Source: Acidovorax radicis N35 (GTDB taxonomy: Bacteria; Pseudomonadota; Gammaproteobacteria; Burkholderiales; Burkholderiaceae_C). From it: 64,000 bases of DNA. A model generated the notes under the pieces. The model had not been told where the DNA came from, ran no database searches, and worked only from the letters and a program-made list of their open reading frames with translations. Location of the stretch: NCBI RefSeq assembly GCF_000204195.1, contig NZ_AFBG01000006.1:186001-250000 (forward strand), in the 5' to 3' direction. Made by a program: the position numbers and the translations under genes. Positions 16,852 to 25,830 of the stretch are shown here, piece after piece. Position 1 is the first letter of the stretch. Each line of letters opens with the position of its first letter.

Positions 16852-17691
16852 TCAGGCTCCCGCCGAGATGGTATTGGGTGGGGTTACTGATGCGCGGTAC
16901 GCATGCCAGCTGGCAAAGCCCAGCACCGGGCCGGCCAGAAGCAGCCCGACACCCCAGAACCAGAGCGAAAGCGCCACGATGGTGGTGATGAGGGCTCCCC
17001 AGAGCAACATGACCAAGGGGTTCTCCAGCACCACACGCATGCTGGTAATGCCGGCGGTCAGGGCGTCGGTATCGCGGTCCAGAATCATCGGGATGGACAC
17101 CACGGAGGTGGAAAACACCAGCGCGGCAAACATACCGCCCACCAAGGCGTACACCGCCACAAAGCTCCAGTTCTGCGGGTTGAAAATCGCTTGCAGCACA
17201 CCCGTGGTGGAGGGCATGCCGGTGTTGAAAAACACGGCAAACACCACCAGCGACGCGCGCCCCCACAGCAGCTCCAGCACCACCAGCACGAGCACCAGCA
17301 TGCCCATGCTGCCTATGTGGCTGTCCCAGCACGTGAGCGACTCGCTCAGCGCGGGCTGGAGCCCCGCCTCGCGCCTGCGACTGGTGTCGTAAAGCCCCAT
17401 GGCCAGAAAAGGACCGAGCAGCAGGCAACCACTGGCCAGGGACATGGTGTATTCGGGCCGTGTGCGGAACACCCAGCCCAACACTAGCGCCATGCCCCAG
17501 AAGCACACGCCATAGAACACGGCAATGCCGGGGGCGGCGCGCACATCCTGCAAGCCCTTGGCCAGCCAGCGGAACGGATCGGCCAACCCCAGCCGCTGCA
17601 GGGTGACGGGCTGGGCCGCCTGGGCATCCGGTGCAGGTGGCCTGGCCGGGTCGGCAGACTCAGGGACGGGGTTGGAGGGTGTGGCGTTCAT
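16852..17691 (-). CDS. BPSS1780-like / DUF2189 integral membrane protein
   Basis: From ATG 17691 this is a 279-residue protein with a proline-rich cytoplasmic N-terminus (about 30 residues) and about six membrane helices. It contains LADPFRWLAKGLQDVRAAPGI followed by helices with FYGVCFWGMALVLGW and GCLLLGPFLAMGLYDTSRRRE, the pattern of the BPSS1780/DUF2189 membrane family common in Burkholderiales. Function is unknown. An ATG ten codons upstream (17721) is also possible; 17691 is preferred because the upstream residues look non-conserved. It lies between the lysine-rich small gene and a PLP lyase gene, all on the minus strand. Confidence 0.75.
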   Translation of the reverse strand: MNATPSNPVPESADPARPPAPDAQAAQPVTLQRLGLADPFRWLAKGLQDVRAAPGIAVFYGVCFWGMALVLGWVFRTRPEYTMSLASGCLLLGPFLAMGLYDTSRRREAGLQPALSESLTCWDSHIGSMGMLVLVLVVLELLWGRASLVVFAVFFNTGMPSTTGVLQAIFNPQNWSFVAVYALVGGMFAALVFSTSVVSIPMILDRDTDALTAGITSMRVVLENPLVMLLWGALITTIVALSLWFWGVGLLLAGPVLGFASWHAYRASVTPPNTISAGA

Positions 17692-17800
17692 GCAGGCTGG
17701 ACGTTGAAATGGCTGCGGCAAAACCGCTATCCCTCACACTAAGCCACCCCTGGGCCCTGCGCCACTGCGGAAACTACCACCCCGCCCCCAAAGACAGGAC

Positions 17801-19039
17801 TCACACCACCGGAAAGGCGTGCTCCATGGCTTGCTGGAGATCCCGCCGCAGGTCTTCCACCGCTTCCAGTCCAATCGAAAACCGCACCAGCGTGCCTGGT
17901 TTGAGATGGGTGGGCGGGCGGCTGCGCATGCCAGCGATGTTGTAGGGCACCACCAGGCTCATGGGGCCGCCCCAGCTGTAGCCCAGCTTGAACAGGCGCA
18001 GGCCGTCACAGAAAGCATCCACCTGCTGCTGCGTATAGCGCGCATCGATCATCACGCTGAAAAGCCCCGCCGCAGCGCCCTGCCCCGCACGCGCTGCACC
18101 GCACAGCGCTTTCCAGTGCGCGTGGCCAGGCGCTCCCTCCAGCGCGGGGTGCAACACCTGCGCGATGGCAGGCTGGTGCTGCAGCCACAGCGCCAGGCTG
18201 CGGGCCGCCTCGTCATGGGCACGGTAGCGCAGGCCGATGCTGGGCAGCGAGCGCAACACGGCTTCCACATCGTTCACGCCCACGCCCAGGCCCAGCCGCA
18301 TGTGGGTGAGCTTGATCTTCATGTGCAGGCCCGGGTCCCGCGTCACGACACTTCCCATGAGCACATCGCCCCCGCCGCTCGGGTATTTGGTGAGCGCGTG
18401 GGCCGAGATATCCACCCCAAGGCTGCCGTCACCAGTCAGGTCAAACGGCGCAAACGCCAGCCCTGCGCCCCAGGTGTTGTCCAGCGCCGTGGTCACGCCG
18501 CGCGCGCGGCAGATGCGCACCTGCTCGCACAGGTCCGGAAACTCCATGCTGACGGAACCTGGTGCCTCCAGCCACACCAGCCGGGTGGCGGGCGTGATGC
18601 GGACCGCCAGGTCGGTCGGGTCCAGCGGGTCATAGAACACATGGGTAATGCCAAAACGCGCCAATTCGCCGTTGGCGAGGTCCTTGCCCGGACCGTAGGC
18701 GTTGTCGGGAATCAGCACTTCATCCCCGGGCTTGAGCAACGCCAGGGCCACGTTGGCAATGGCCGCCAGGCCGCTGGGCACGAGCAGGCACTGAAGGCCC
18801 CCCTCCAGTGCACACAGGCGCTCTTCCAGGATGAAGGTGGTGGGCGTGCCATGCAGCCCGTAGGTGTAGCCGCTTTTGTCCTTCCATTCGCGTGAGCGCA
18901 TGGCTGCGACGTTGGGGAAGATGACCGTGGAGGCCTTGTAGACCCCCGGCTGAGGTGCTACGAACCCTGCAGGCGGAACGTAGTCGTGGTGGACGATGCG
19001 GGTGGCGAGGTCGGTGTCATGCTCTTTCATGCCAGCCAT
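17801..19039 (-). CDS. metC: Cystathionine beta-lyase / Cys-Met metabolism PLP enzyme
   Basis: This 412-residue fold-type I PLP enzyme of the Cys/Met metabolism family has the Schiff-base lysine K218 in SAHALTKYPSGGGDVLMG. The substrate-binding Y58/Y60 lies in SGYTYGLHGTPTTFILEERL, D187 in ALDNTWG binds the pyridine nitrogen, and the C-terminal VRFSIGLEAVEDL binds substrate carboxylate. The SGYTYGLHGTPT sequence is typical of MetC-like cystathionine beta-lyases of alpha/betaproteobacteria, which release homocysteine, pyruvate and ammonia. The enzyme is cytoplasmic. Either ATG 19039 or 19030 (MKEHDTD) could be the start. It stands alone between a membrane-protein gene and a BON lipoprotein gene. 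Confidence 0.8.
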   Translation of the reverse strand: MAGMKEHDTDLATRIVHHDYVPPAGFVAPQPGVYKASTVIFPNVAAMRSREWKDKSGYTYGLHGTPTTFILEERLCALEGGLQCLLVPSGLAAIANVALALLKPGDEVLIPDNAYGPGKDLANGELARFGITHVFYDPLDPTDLAVRITPATRLVWLEAPGSVSMEFPDLCEQVRICRARGVTTALDNTWGAGLAFAPFDLTGDGSLGVDISAHALTKYPSGGGDVLMGSVVTRDPGLHMKIKLTHMRLGLGVGVNDVEAVLRSLPSIGLRYRAHDEAARSLALWLQHQPAIAQVLHPALEGAPGHAHWKALCGAARAGQGAAAGLFSVMIDARYTQQQVDAFCDGLRLFKLGYSWGGPMSLVVPYNIAGMRSRPPTHLKPGTLVRFSIGLEAVEDLRRDLQQAMEHAFPVV

Positions 19040-19126
19040 GGTAGCGCGCCGCCAGGGCGTGAACCCGGGCGGCGCGTGGCGTCTACAGTGTGGACTGCAG
19101 CGCTGGGGCAGAGGTCAGCCCGCGTT

Positions 19127-19618
19127 TCAGCTGGCGCTCACCACCAGCTGGTTGTTCACAGAACTCACGCCATTCACGGCCTTGGCGATGCCTTCGGCGC
19201 GCTCACGGGCCACGGTGGAGGGTGCGGGGCCCTTCAAGGTGACACGGCCATTGGCCGTATCGACATTGATCTTCACCGCGCTCAGGTCGGGGTCCTTGGC
19301 AAGGCTGGCGCTGATCTGCGCGGTGATTTCTGCGTCGCTCAGAAAAACCATGCCCTTGTTGGCGGCTTCCTTCACCGAAGATTCGGCGTTCGCAGCACCC
19401 TGCTCCACCTTGGTTTCGGCGTTCTGCATGGCGCTTTCTGCCTTGGCACGGGCTTCGGCGGCGGCCTGCTCGGTTTTTGCGACGGCAGAGTCCAGGCGCT
19501 GGCCCGCAGTGGGCTCTTCCTTCTTGCCGCAGGCAGACAGGCCCAGGGCCAGGGCGCTCACGGCCAGGATGGTTGCAATACGGTGTGCAGGACGCTGGGA
19601 AATCATCAGGTTGTTCAT
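19127..19618 (-). CDS. BON-domain periplasmic lipoprotein (OsmY-like)
   Basis: This 163-residue protein has a lipoprotein signal peptide (lipobox ALGLSACGKKEE, Cys about 30). Residues about 40-85 form an alanine-rich coiled-coil-like helix with AxAKAExA repeats. One BON domain covers about 92-160, with SDAEITAQISASLAKDPDLS and the core GRVTLKGPAPSTVARERA. BON domains bind phospholipid surfaces, and OsmY/DolP-like proteins protect the envelope during osmotic stress. A single BON domain plus helix is shorter than E. coli OsmY or DolP, which have two. The residue after the Cys is Gly, which favours outer-membrane sorting. It is monocistronic and divergent from the sulP gene. Confidence 0.82.
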   Translation of the reverse strand: MNNLMISQRPAHRIATILAVSALALGLSACGKKEEPTAGQRLDSAVAKTEQAAAEARAKAESAMQNAETKVEQGAANAESSVKEAANKGMVFLSDAEITAQISASLAKDPDLSAVKINVDTANGRVTLKGPAPSTVARERAEGIAKAVNGVSSVNNQLVVSAS

Positions 19619-19762
19619 GCGGAAACTCCTTGCGGTAAAAACATGGCGAGACTGTAAACGCTGGCCGGTAGGCGCTAGGTCGGATGCGACCTAGGCGCCT
19701 GTAGGACGATGCCGACAATTTCGAGAATCTGGCAGCAGCGGCCCAGGCGCGACAATGTACCC

Positions 19763-21454
19763 ATGTTTTTTCACGCTGTGTCGTTGACCCGTTGGCTTCC
19801 GTTTCTTTCCTGGCCGCGGCCCGACCGCACCTTGATCAAAGGCGAATTCTGGGCTGGCATGACGGTGGGGCTGATGCTCGTCCCGCAGGGGGTTGCCTAT
19901 GCGGCGCTGGCCGGCATGCCTTTGGTGACGGGCATCTATGCCTCGCTGATCCCCGCGCTGGTGGCGGTGCTGTTCAGCGCCTCCACACGCCTGGGCGTGG
20001 GCCCCACCGCGCTCACCAGCCTGCTGATTGGGGCCTCGCTCACCGGGCTGGCCGAGCCTGGCAGCGTGCAATGGGTGGCCATGGCGGCATGGATCGCCCT
20101 CTTGTCGGGGTTGCTGCAGCTGGTGATGGGGCTGGCGCGCTTTGGCTGGCTGCTCAATCTGGTGACGTCTCCGGTGCTCAGCGGGTTCACCCAGGCCGCG
20201 GCGCTGTTGATCCTGGGCTCACAACTGGCTGCACTCACCGGGTTGCGCTCAGACTGGGGGGCACTGCTGTCCACGCCCTCGCCTGGGCTGTTTGACCTGA
20301 CTGCGGCCGCCTTTGGCCTGGGCAGCCTGGCGCTGCTGATGCTGGCGCGCCGCTGGCGGCCGAACTTTCCTGCGGCCATCGTGGTGGTGGGAGCGGCTGG
20401 CGCGTTGAGCTGGGCGCTGGACTACGCCAGCGCTGGCGGGGCCGTGGTGGGCACATTGCCCTCGGGCCTGCCTGCCCCTTATTGGCCCGGTGCTCTGCCG
20501 TGGTCCAGCTTCTCCGCACTGGTGATGCCGGTGCTGGTCGTCACGCTGGTGAGTTTTCTGGAGACCGCATCGAGCGCCAAGGTAGAAAGCCAGCGGTCCG
20601 GCGAGCGCTGGAACGAAAACCAGGATCTGATCGGGCAGGGCTTGGCCAAGATCAGCAGCGGGCTGTGCGGCAGCTTTGCGACCAGTGCCTCGTTCTCACG
20701 CTCGGCCATCAACTTGTATGCGGGTGCCAAGAGTGGCTGGGCCACGCTGTTTGCGATTGCCCTGGTGCTGGTGGTGCTGTTGTGGCTGACCCCGGCGCTG
20801 TACCACGTGCCGCAGTCGGTGCTGGCCGCCGTGGTGGTGACCGCCGTGACCAGCCTCATCAAACCAGGCACGCTGCTGCGCCTGTGGCGGGTTTCGCGGG
20901 TGGAGGCCGTGATCGGCGGCGTGACCTTCGCGCTGACGCTGGCCACGGCCCCGCGCATGTACTGGGGCGTGCTGGTGGGCCTGCTGATGAACCTGAGCCA
21001 CTTCCTGTACCAGCGGCTGCACCCCCGCATCATCGAGGTGGGCCTGCACCCGGATGGCAGCCTGCGCGACCGCCACCTGTGGCATCTGCCCGCCCTTGCC
21101 CCCCGGCTGCTGGCCCTGCGCATGGATGCCGAGCTGGATTTTGCGTCCGCCAGCGCCCTCGAGCGGCGTGTCACCGAACACCTGGCCAGCCATCCCGACG
21201 TGGTGCACCTGTGCCTGATGGCCCAGCCCATAAACCGCATCGACGTGACGGGCGTAGAGACTTTTGCGCAGTTGCTGGCACTGCTGCAATCGCGGGGTGG
21301 CACGCTGCACCTCAGTGGCCTCAAACTGCCTGCGGAGCAGGTGCTGCGCCAGGCAGGTTTACTGGAGCCCAATATCGGCCTGGCGATGTACCGCACGGAC
21401 GGCGAAGCGCTGGTGGCGTTGCAGCAGTTGCCGCAGCCCGTGAAACGGGTTTGA
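19763..21454 (+). CDS. SulP-family inorganic anion transporter with STAS domain
   Basis: This 563-residue protein starts at ATG 19763 (MFFHAVSLTRWLPFLSW); an in-frame upstream ATG at 19709 would add a non-conserved basic stretch. The membrane domain carries the SLC26/SulP motif GMTVGLMLVPQGVAYAALAG and GIYASLIPALVAVLFSAS, followed by about 12 helices. The cytoplasmic STAS domain starts near residue 440 and contains NRIDVTGVETFAQLL, the region equivalent to the nucleotide-binding loop. Members carry sulfate, bicarbonate, molybdate or C4-dicarboxylates. No carbonic anhydrase or sulfate-assimilation gene is adjacent, so the substrate is open. Confidence 0.85.
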   Translation: MFFHAVSLTRWLPFLSWPRPDRTLIKGEFWAGMTVGLMLVPQGVAYAALAGMPLVTGIYASLIPALVAVLFSASTRLGVGPTALTSLLIGASLTGLAEPGSVQWVAMAAWIALLSGLLQLVMGLARFGWLLNLVTSPVLSGFTQAAALLILGSQLAALTGLRSDWGALLSTPSPGLFDLTAAAFGLGSLALLMLARRWRPNFPAAIVVVGAAGALSWALDYASAGGAVVGTLPSGLPAPYWPGALPWSSFSALVMPVLVVTLVSFLETASSAKVESQRSGERWNENQDLIGQGLAKISSGLCGSFATSASFSRSAINLYAGAKSGWATLFAIALVLVVLLWLTPALYHVPQSVLAAVVVTAVTSLIKPGTLLRLWRVSRVEAVIGGVTFALTLATAPRMYWGVLVGLLMNLSHFLYQRLHPRIIEVGLHPDGSLRDRHLWHLPALAPRLLALRMDAELDFASASALERRVTEHLASHPDVVHLCLMAQPINRIDVTGVETFAQLLALLQSRGGTLHLSGLKLPAEQVLRQAGLLEPNIGLAMYRTDGEALVALQQLPQPVKRV

Positions 21455-21571
21455 AGCCGGGGCCTTTCACCCCCATTTTCCCAGCGCTGCTGCGGGTTTC
21501 ACCTAGACCTGGGGCCAGGGGCTTTCTTACCGGCGCACTGGTACACTTCATCAACTTTCTTTGCTCCATTT

Positions 21572-22345
21572 GTGTCTGACTCTGCGGCCTCTCATCTGGT
21601 AGATCTGCGCGACCTTCGCCTGGATACTGCCCACGCGCTGGTGGCTCAGGCCGGCGGCAGCGAAGCAGCATTGCACCGCGAGATGCCCTCGCGCTACCTG
21701 CAAGGCCTGATCGACGGCCTGTGCGAACTCTCCCTCAAAGACCCTCTCACCGGCCTGGCCAACCGCCGGCACTTCCGTGCCGTGCTGGAACGCGAAATCG
21801 ACCGTGTCACCCGCTCGGGCGAGGCAGCGTTGCTGCTGATGCTGGACATCGACCACTTCAAGAAAGTGAACGATACGCACGGCCATCTGGCCGGCGACAT
21901 CGTGCTGCAGTCGGTGGCGCGCACGCTCAGTGCCTGCGTGCGCCCCATGGACACGCTGGCGCGGTACGGTGGCGAAGAATTTGCCGTGGTGCTCCCTGCA
22001 TGCCAGGCTGGCTTTGGCCGCGTGGTGGCCGAGCGCATCCGGCGCGCAGTGGCCAACACCCCCATCAAGGTCTCCGGCTCTGTGGAGCTCAATGTTTCAG
22101 TCAGCATTGGCGGTGCCTTTGCCATGCAGTGGATCCGCTCCACCACCTTGCTGTGGACCGACCGTGCCGACCACCAGCTCTACCAAGCCAAGGCAGAAGG
22201 CCGCAACCGCGTCAGCATCGAGGAGCAACCCGACAGCACGGTCAGTGCCGAAGAGAAAAGCCTGTTGTTTGGCCCGCTCTACACCCCCTCGGGTTGGGGC
22301 GACCTGCCCCCGCTGGACCCCAACCCAACAGGCAGCGCCTACTGA
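21572..22345 (+). CDS. Diguanylate cyclase (GGDEF), soluble
   Basis: This 257-residue protein uses a GTG start. A short N-terminal helical region (1-55) precedes the GGDEF domain: DPLTGLANRRHF, the metal-binding LDIDHFKKVND, and the active site GGEEF at 133-137. The inhibitory site RxxD (R124-D127) lies five residues before GGEEF, so feedback inhibition by c-di-GMP is expected. It would make c-di-GMP from two GTP in the cytoplasm. There is no transmembrane or sensor domain. The MinD/FlhG-like gene starts 7 bp downstream, which suggests a coupled role in surface attachment or flagellar control. The last 40 residues are a disordered tail. Confidence 0.85.
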   Translation: MSDSAASHLVDLRDLRLDTAHALVAQAGGSEAALHREMPSRYLQGLIDGLCELSLKDPLTGLANRRHFRAVLEREIDRVTRSGEAALLLMLDIDHFKKVNDTHGHLAGDIVLQSVARTLSACVRPMDTLARYGGEEFAVVLPACQAGFGRVVAERIRRAVANTPIKVSGSVELNVSVSIGGAFAMQWIRSTTLLWTDRADHQLYQAKAEGRNRVSIEEQPDSTVSAEEKSLLFGPLYTPSGWGDLPPLDPNPTGSAY

Positions 22346-22352
22346 AAGTTAG

Positions 22353-23213
22353 ATGATGAGCGACGCGCTGTCCCCTCCCCCACCCACATCGCCAGCAGCC
22401 CCTGCAGGCTCGGCCACGCCACACGCCCCCAGTCCTGGGGGGGCCCGCATCATTGCCGTCACCAGCGGCAAGGGCGGGGTTGGCAAGACCTTCGTTTCGG
22501 CCAACCTGGCAGCAGCCCTCACCCGGCGTGGCCAGCGCGTGCTGGTGCTCGACGCCGACTTGGGCCTGGCCAACCTGGATGTGGTGCTGAACCTGCACCC
22601 CAAGATCACCCTGCACGACGTCTTCACCGGCAAAGCCACCCTCGAAGATGCCGTGATCCAGGCCCCGGGCGGCTTCGACGTGCTGCTGGCGGGCTCGGGC
22701 ATGGTCGAGTATTCGCGCCTGACGCCTGAGGTGCGCAACCAGTTCCTGAGCGTGATCCAGGCGCTCACACCCCAGTACGACGTGGTGCTGCTGGACACCG
22801 GCGCCGGTATCTCCGACGTGGTGCTGTTCTCCATTTCGCTGGCCTCCGAGGTGCTCATCGTGGCCACGCCCGAACCCACCTCGCTGACCGACGCCTACGC
22901 CGCCATCAAGGTGCTGGCCATGCAGCAAAAACGCCAGCATGTGCGCATGGTCATCAACCAGGCCGCACGCCCGGGCGACGGCCGTGCCATCACCAGCCAG
23001 CTGCAGCAGGTGCTGGACCGCTTTGTGACCACTGAATCCGGCCGCCCCATGCGCCTGATTCACATGGGCGACATTCCGGCCGACCCTTCGGTACGCGATG
23101 CCGTGATGCGCCGGCAGTTGCTGTTGCTGCAAACCCCGGGCTGCCCTGCGGCCCTGGCCATCGCCCAGCTGGCCAACAAAATCGAAACCACGCTGCTGAC
23201 ACCGGCTGCCTGA
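22353..23213 (+). CDS. MinD/ParA-family ATPase, FlhG (YlxH)-like
   Basis: This 286-residue deviant Walker A ATPase has VTSGKGGVGKTFVSANLAAA (Walker A, about 36-55, with the signature Lys), VLVLDADLGLANLDVVLNL (switch I and the DADLG motif) and VVLLDTGAGISDVVLFSISL (switch II). The DADLGLANLD sequence and the middle part are typical of FlhG/YlxH proteins, which control the number and position of flagella with the GTPase FlhF. No flhF or flagellar gene is in the window. A proline-rich N-terminal 30 residues precedes the ATPase core; FlhG normally has a DQAxxLR activator helix there, which I do not see. It is cotranscribed with a diguanylate cyclase. Confidence 0.75.
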   Translation: MMSDALSPPPPTSPAAPAGSATPHAPSPGGARIIAVTSGKGGVGKTFVSANLAAALTRRGQRVLVLDADLGLANLDVVLNLHPKITLHDVFTGKATLEDAVIQAPGGFDVLLAGSGMVEYSRLTPEVRNQFLSVIQALTPQYDVVLLDTGAGISDVVLFSISLASEVLIVATPEPTSLTDAYAAIKVLAMQQKRQHVRMVINQAARPGDGRAITSQLQQVLDRFVTTESGRPMRLIHMGDIPADPSVRDAVMRRQLLLLQTPGCPAALAIAQLANKIETTLLTPAA

Positions 23214-23319
23214 GAAACCCGCAGGCACCGGCGCTCCACAGCGGCGCGGTGCGCTGCGCGGAACCCCAAGAAGTTGCCTTGATCCGAGTGGAAACGCGAC
23301 CCCATTGCGCTGATTTGCC

Positions 23320-24096
23320 GTGAACCCCATCGACACCGTCCTGAATATCTCCTGCTACAAGTTCGTGCCTTTGCCCGATGCGGCAGCACTGCGCGAGGTG
23401 CTGCATGGGCGCGCCACTGCGGCAGGCCTCAAGGGCACCATCCTGTTGGCCGAGGAAGGTATCAATTTCTTTCTGGCAGGACCGGCCGAGACCGTGCACG
23501 GTTTTGTCGATGCGCTGCGCACCGATGCCCGTTTTGCCGATCTGGAGCCCAAGGAGAGCTGGTCGGCCACGGTGCCGTTTCGCAAGATGCTGGTCAAGGT
23601 CAAGCGCGAGATCATTCGCATGGACCACCCCACCATCCAGCCCGCCCAGGGCCGGGCGCCGTCGGTGGACCCCATCACCCTGCACCGCTGGCTGGCACAA
23701 GGGCATGACGACGAAGGGCGCGAGGTGGTGACGCTCGACACGCGCAACGCCTTCGAGGTGGACCGCGGCACTTTCGACAACGCCATCGACTGGCGCATCG
23801 ACAAGTTCACCGAGTTCCCGCCAGCCCTGCGGGCACACAAGAGCGAGCTGCAGGACAAAACCGTGGTGAGCTTCTGCACCGGCGGCATCCGCTGCGAGAA
23901 GGCGGCGATCCTGATGCGCGAAGAAGGCCTCTCGCATGTCTACCAGCTCGAAGGCGGGATTCTCAAGTACTTTGAGCTCACCGATGGCGCGCACTACCAC
24001 GGCGGCTGTTTTGTGTTCGATGAACGCAGGGTGCTGGGGGCAGACCTTTCGACCGACCCCGAGCCTGCCAGCAGCGAAAACGCTATTAATAAGTGA
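23320..24096 (+). CDS. trhO: tRNA uridine(34) hydroxylase TrhO (rhodanese-domain, YceA-like)
   Basis: This 258-residue protein uses GTG 23320 ([18 protein letters not shown]). The N-terminal acylphosphatase-like domain contains [20 protein letters not shown] and [13 protein letters not shown]. The rhodanese domain has [19 protein letters not shown] and the catalytic loop [12 protein letters not shown] with C186. TrhO hydroxylates U34 of certain tRNAs to ho5U using oxygen. The last residues, NAINK, and the TGA stop are contributed by repeat copy 5, so the C-terminus may differ from that of relatives. The gene converges on a pirin gene. It stands apart from the FlhG-like gene by 106 bp. Confidence 0.85.
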   Translation: MNPIDTVLNISCYKFVPLPDAAALREVLHGRATAAGLKGTILLAEEGINFFLAGPAETVHGFVDALRTDARFADLEPKESWSATVPFRKMLVKVKREIIRMDHPTIQPAQGRAPSVDPITLHRWLAQGHDDEGREVVTLDTRNAFEVDRGTFDNAIDWRIDKFTEFPPALRAHKSELQDKTVVSFCTGGIRCEKAAILMREEGLSHVYQLEGGILKYFELTDGAHYHGGCFVFDERRVLGADLSTDPEPASSENAINK

Positions 24097-24152
24097 GCTA
24101 TCAGCGCTTATCCATCAAGCGCCAGATGCCAATTTTGCTTGAAATTTCAAAA
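24078..24152 (+). repeat. Dispersed palindromic repeat, copy 5 (overlaps trhO 3' end)
   Basis: GAGCTATCAGCGCTT, a short loop and AAGCGCCAGATGCCAATTTT are followed by TGAAATTTCA, itself a 10-bp palindrome. The left edge covers the final six codons and the stop codon of trhO. It lies between convergent genes. Confidence 0.8.
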
Positions 24153-24177
24153 ATTCAAGCCAACAACCTTGCCCAGG

Positions 24178-25062
24178 TCAGGCCTTGAAGCGGCGCTCCG
24201 GCAACGGAATCCACTCCACCTCGCCCGGCACCTGCCCCATGGCCTGCGCATCCCAGTCACTGGCCGCCTGCACGATGCGGTCCTTGCGGCTGGAGACAAA
24301 GTTCCACCACATGTGGCGCGGCACATCCAGTGCATCGCCACCAATCACCATCAGGCGCACGGCGCTGTCACCCGCAGCAAGGTGTGTGGACCGCCCTGGT
24401 TCCACCACTGCCAGAAGCTGTGGGTCCACTGTGTCCCCGTTGAGCTGGACCGGTGCATCCACGGTGTAGACCGCCATCTCCGGGACGAGCGCGGGGATCT
24501 CCAGTGTGGCGCCCGCAGGCAACTGCACATCGAGGTACAGCGTGCGGGAATAGGTGGCAACAGGAGAGGTCTGCCCGAAGGCTTCCCCAATCAGCACCCG
24601 CACGGTGGCATCTCCCACCTGCACCTGCGGAATGGCAGCGGCAGGCGTGTGCACAAACGAAGGATCGGCCTCTTCATGGGCCACCGGCAAAGCAGCCCAC
24701 AGCTGGATGCCATGGTTCACATAGGCCTGGTTTGCGAGATTCTGCGGACGGCGCTCGGAATGCACGATGCCGCGCCCCGCCGTCATCCAGTTGATGGCCC
24801 CAGGCTCGATCTGCTGCACGTAGCCCAGGCTGTCGCGGTGCATGATGGCGCCCGAGAACAGGTAGGTCACCGTGGCCAGGCCGATGTGGGGGTGGGGCCG
24901 CACATCGTGGCCCGCATCGGGCTCCACCGTCACCGGCCCAAAGTGGTCAAAGAACAGGAAAGGCCCCACGGCCTGGCGCTGCACCGCCGGCAAAAGGCGC
25001 CGCACCGTGAAACCACCGCCCAGGTCCTTGGCGTGGCCCGAAAGACGCAGGGGCGCGTTCAT
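24178..25062 (-). CDS. Pirin family protein
   Basis: From ATG 25062 (MNAPLRLSGHAKDLGGGFTV) this 294-residue bicupin has the pirin core: PFLFFDHFGPVTVEPDAGHD followed by RPHPHIGLATVTYLF, which supplies the metal-binding histidines, and GINWMTAGRGIVHSERRP-like sequence (PGAINWMTAGRGIVHSE). The second cupin half holds YSRTLYLDVQLPAG. Bacterial pirins bind Fe or other metals and some have quercetinase activity. It is the last gene of a four-gene minus-strand operon with a flavodoxin, a DoxX protein and a second pirin, so it probably works in redox or electrophile defence. Frames extending further upstream lack pirin-like sequence. Confidence 0.85.
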   Translation of the reverse strand: MNAPLRLSGHAKDLGGGFTVRRLLPAVQRQAVGPFLFFDHFGPVTVEPDAGHDVRPHPHIGLATVTYLFSGAIMHRDSLGYVQQIEPGAINWMTAGRGIVHSERRPQNLANQAYVNHGIQLWAALPVAHEEADPSFVHTPAAAIPQVQVGDATVRVLIGEAFGQTSPVATYSRTLYLDVQLPAGATLEIPALVPEMAVYTVDAPVQLNGDTVDPQLLAVVEPGRSTHLAAGDSAVRLMVIGGDALDVPRHMWWNFVSSRKDRIVQAASDWDAQAMGQVPGEVEWIPLPERRFKA

Positions 25063-25162
25063 GACAACACTCCCATCGCATCCATGGCGGGGACAAGGCA
25101 AAAACAGTGATTCATCGGGGGCTCCTTGAGGGCTGGACAACAACGTCGCCAGCCTACCAGCT

Positions 25163-25717
25163 TCAGCTGCCCAGCTTGGCGGCCATGTCCGCAACACGCT
25201 GGCCAAACTGCTTGCCGGTCTCCAGATCGCCAGGGAACATCTCGGCGGCCGAGGCATCCGACGGCGACTGCGACATGGCACCACTGAAGGAACCAATCCA
25301 GTTCACGTCGTTGCGCGTGGCGGCCTTGGAATTGGCGGGCATCATGCCGTTGCCCACCCAAACGCCGCCGTGCTGCATGGCCAGGTGGAACAGGTAGTCC
25401 AACGTGATCTGCTTGTCGCCATTGGTGCTGGCGCTGTTGGTGAAGCCCGCAAAAAGCTTGTTCTTCCAGGCCTGGCTGAACCAGGGCTTGGACGACGCAT
25501 CGGCAAACTTCTTGAACTGCCAGCTGGGGCCGGCCATGTAGGTGGGGGTGCCAAAGATGATGGCGCTGGCATCGGCCAGCGTTTCCCAGCCGCCTTCGGG
25601 CAGGTTGCCCTCGGCATCAATGGCGATCAACTGGGCGCCAGCGCCCTCTGCCACGGCCTGCGCCAGGCGCTGTGTGTGACCGTAACCCGAGTGATAAACA
25701 ACTGCGATGTGTGCCAT
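25163..25717 (-). CDS. Flavodoxin-family NAD(P)H-dependent oxidoreductase (WrbA-like)
   Basis: This 184-residue protein starts MAHIAVVYHSGYGHTQRLAQ, the FMN phosphate-binding loop of flavodoxin-like quinone reductases. It continues with ASAIIFGTPTYMAGPSWQFKKFAD, KNKLFAGFTNSAS and QHGGVWVGNGM, all typical of WrbA/flavodoxin relatives. It is shorter than E. coli WrbA (198) and has a different C-terminus, so I call it WrbA-like only. It probably reduces quinones by two electrons. It lies between doxX and the downstream pirin gene with gaps of about 100 bp, on the same strand, consistent with a redox-stress operon. Confidence 0.82.
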   Translation of the reverse strand: MAHIAVVYHSGYGHTQRLAQAVAEGAGAQLIAIDAEGNLPEGGWETLADASAIIFGTPTYMAGPSWQFKKFADASSKPWFSQAWKNKLFAGFTNSASTNGDKQITLDYLFHLAMQHGGVWVGNGMMPANSKAATRNDVNWIGSFSGAMSQSPSDASAAEMFPGDLETGKQFGQRVADMAAKLGS

Positions 25718-25830
25718 GAGAGAACTCCTGTGGAAACAAGTGGTAACGAGGGAAAAACAGACCTACGGAAAAACGGATGGGACGCCTGCAGTGGCCGTCC
25801 CGCAGTCAACAACAGGCTCTTCGCCTCAGA

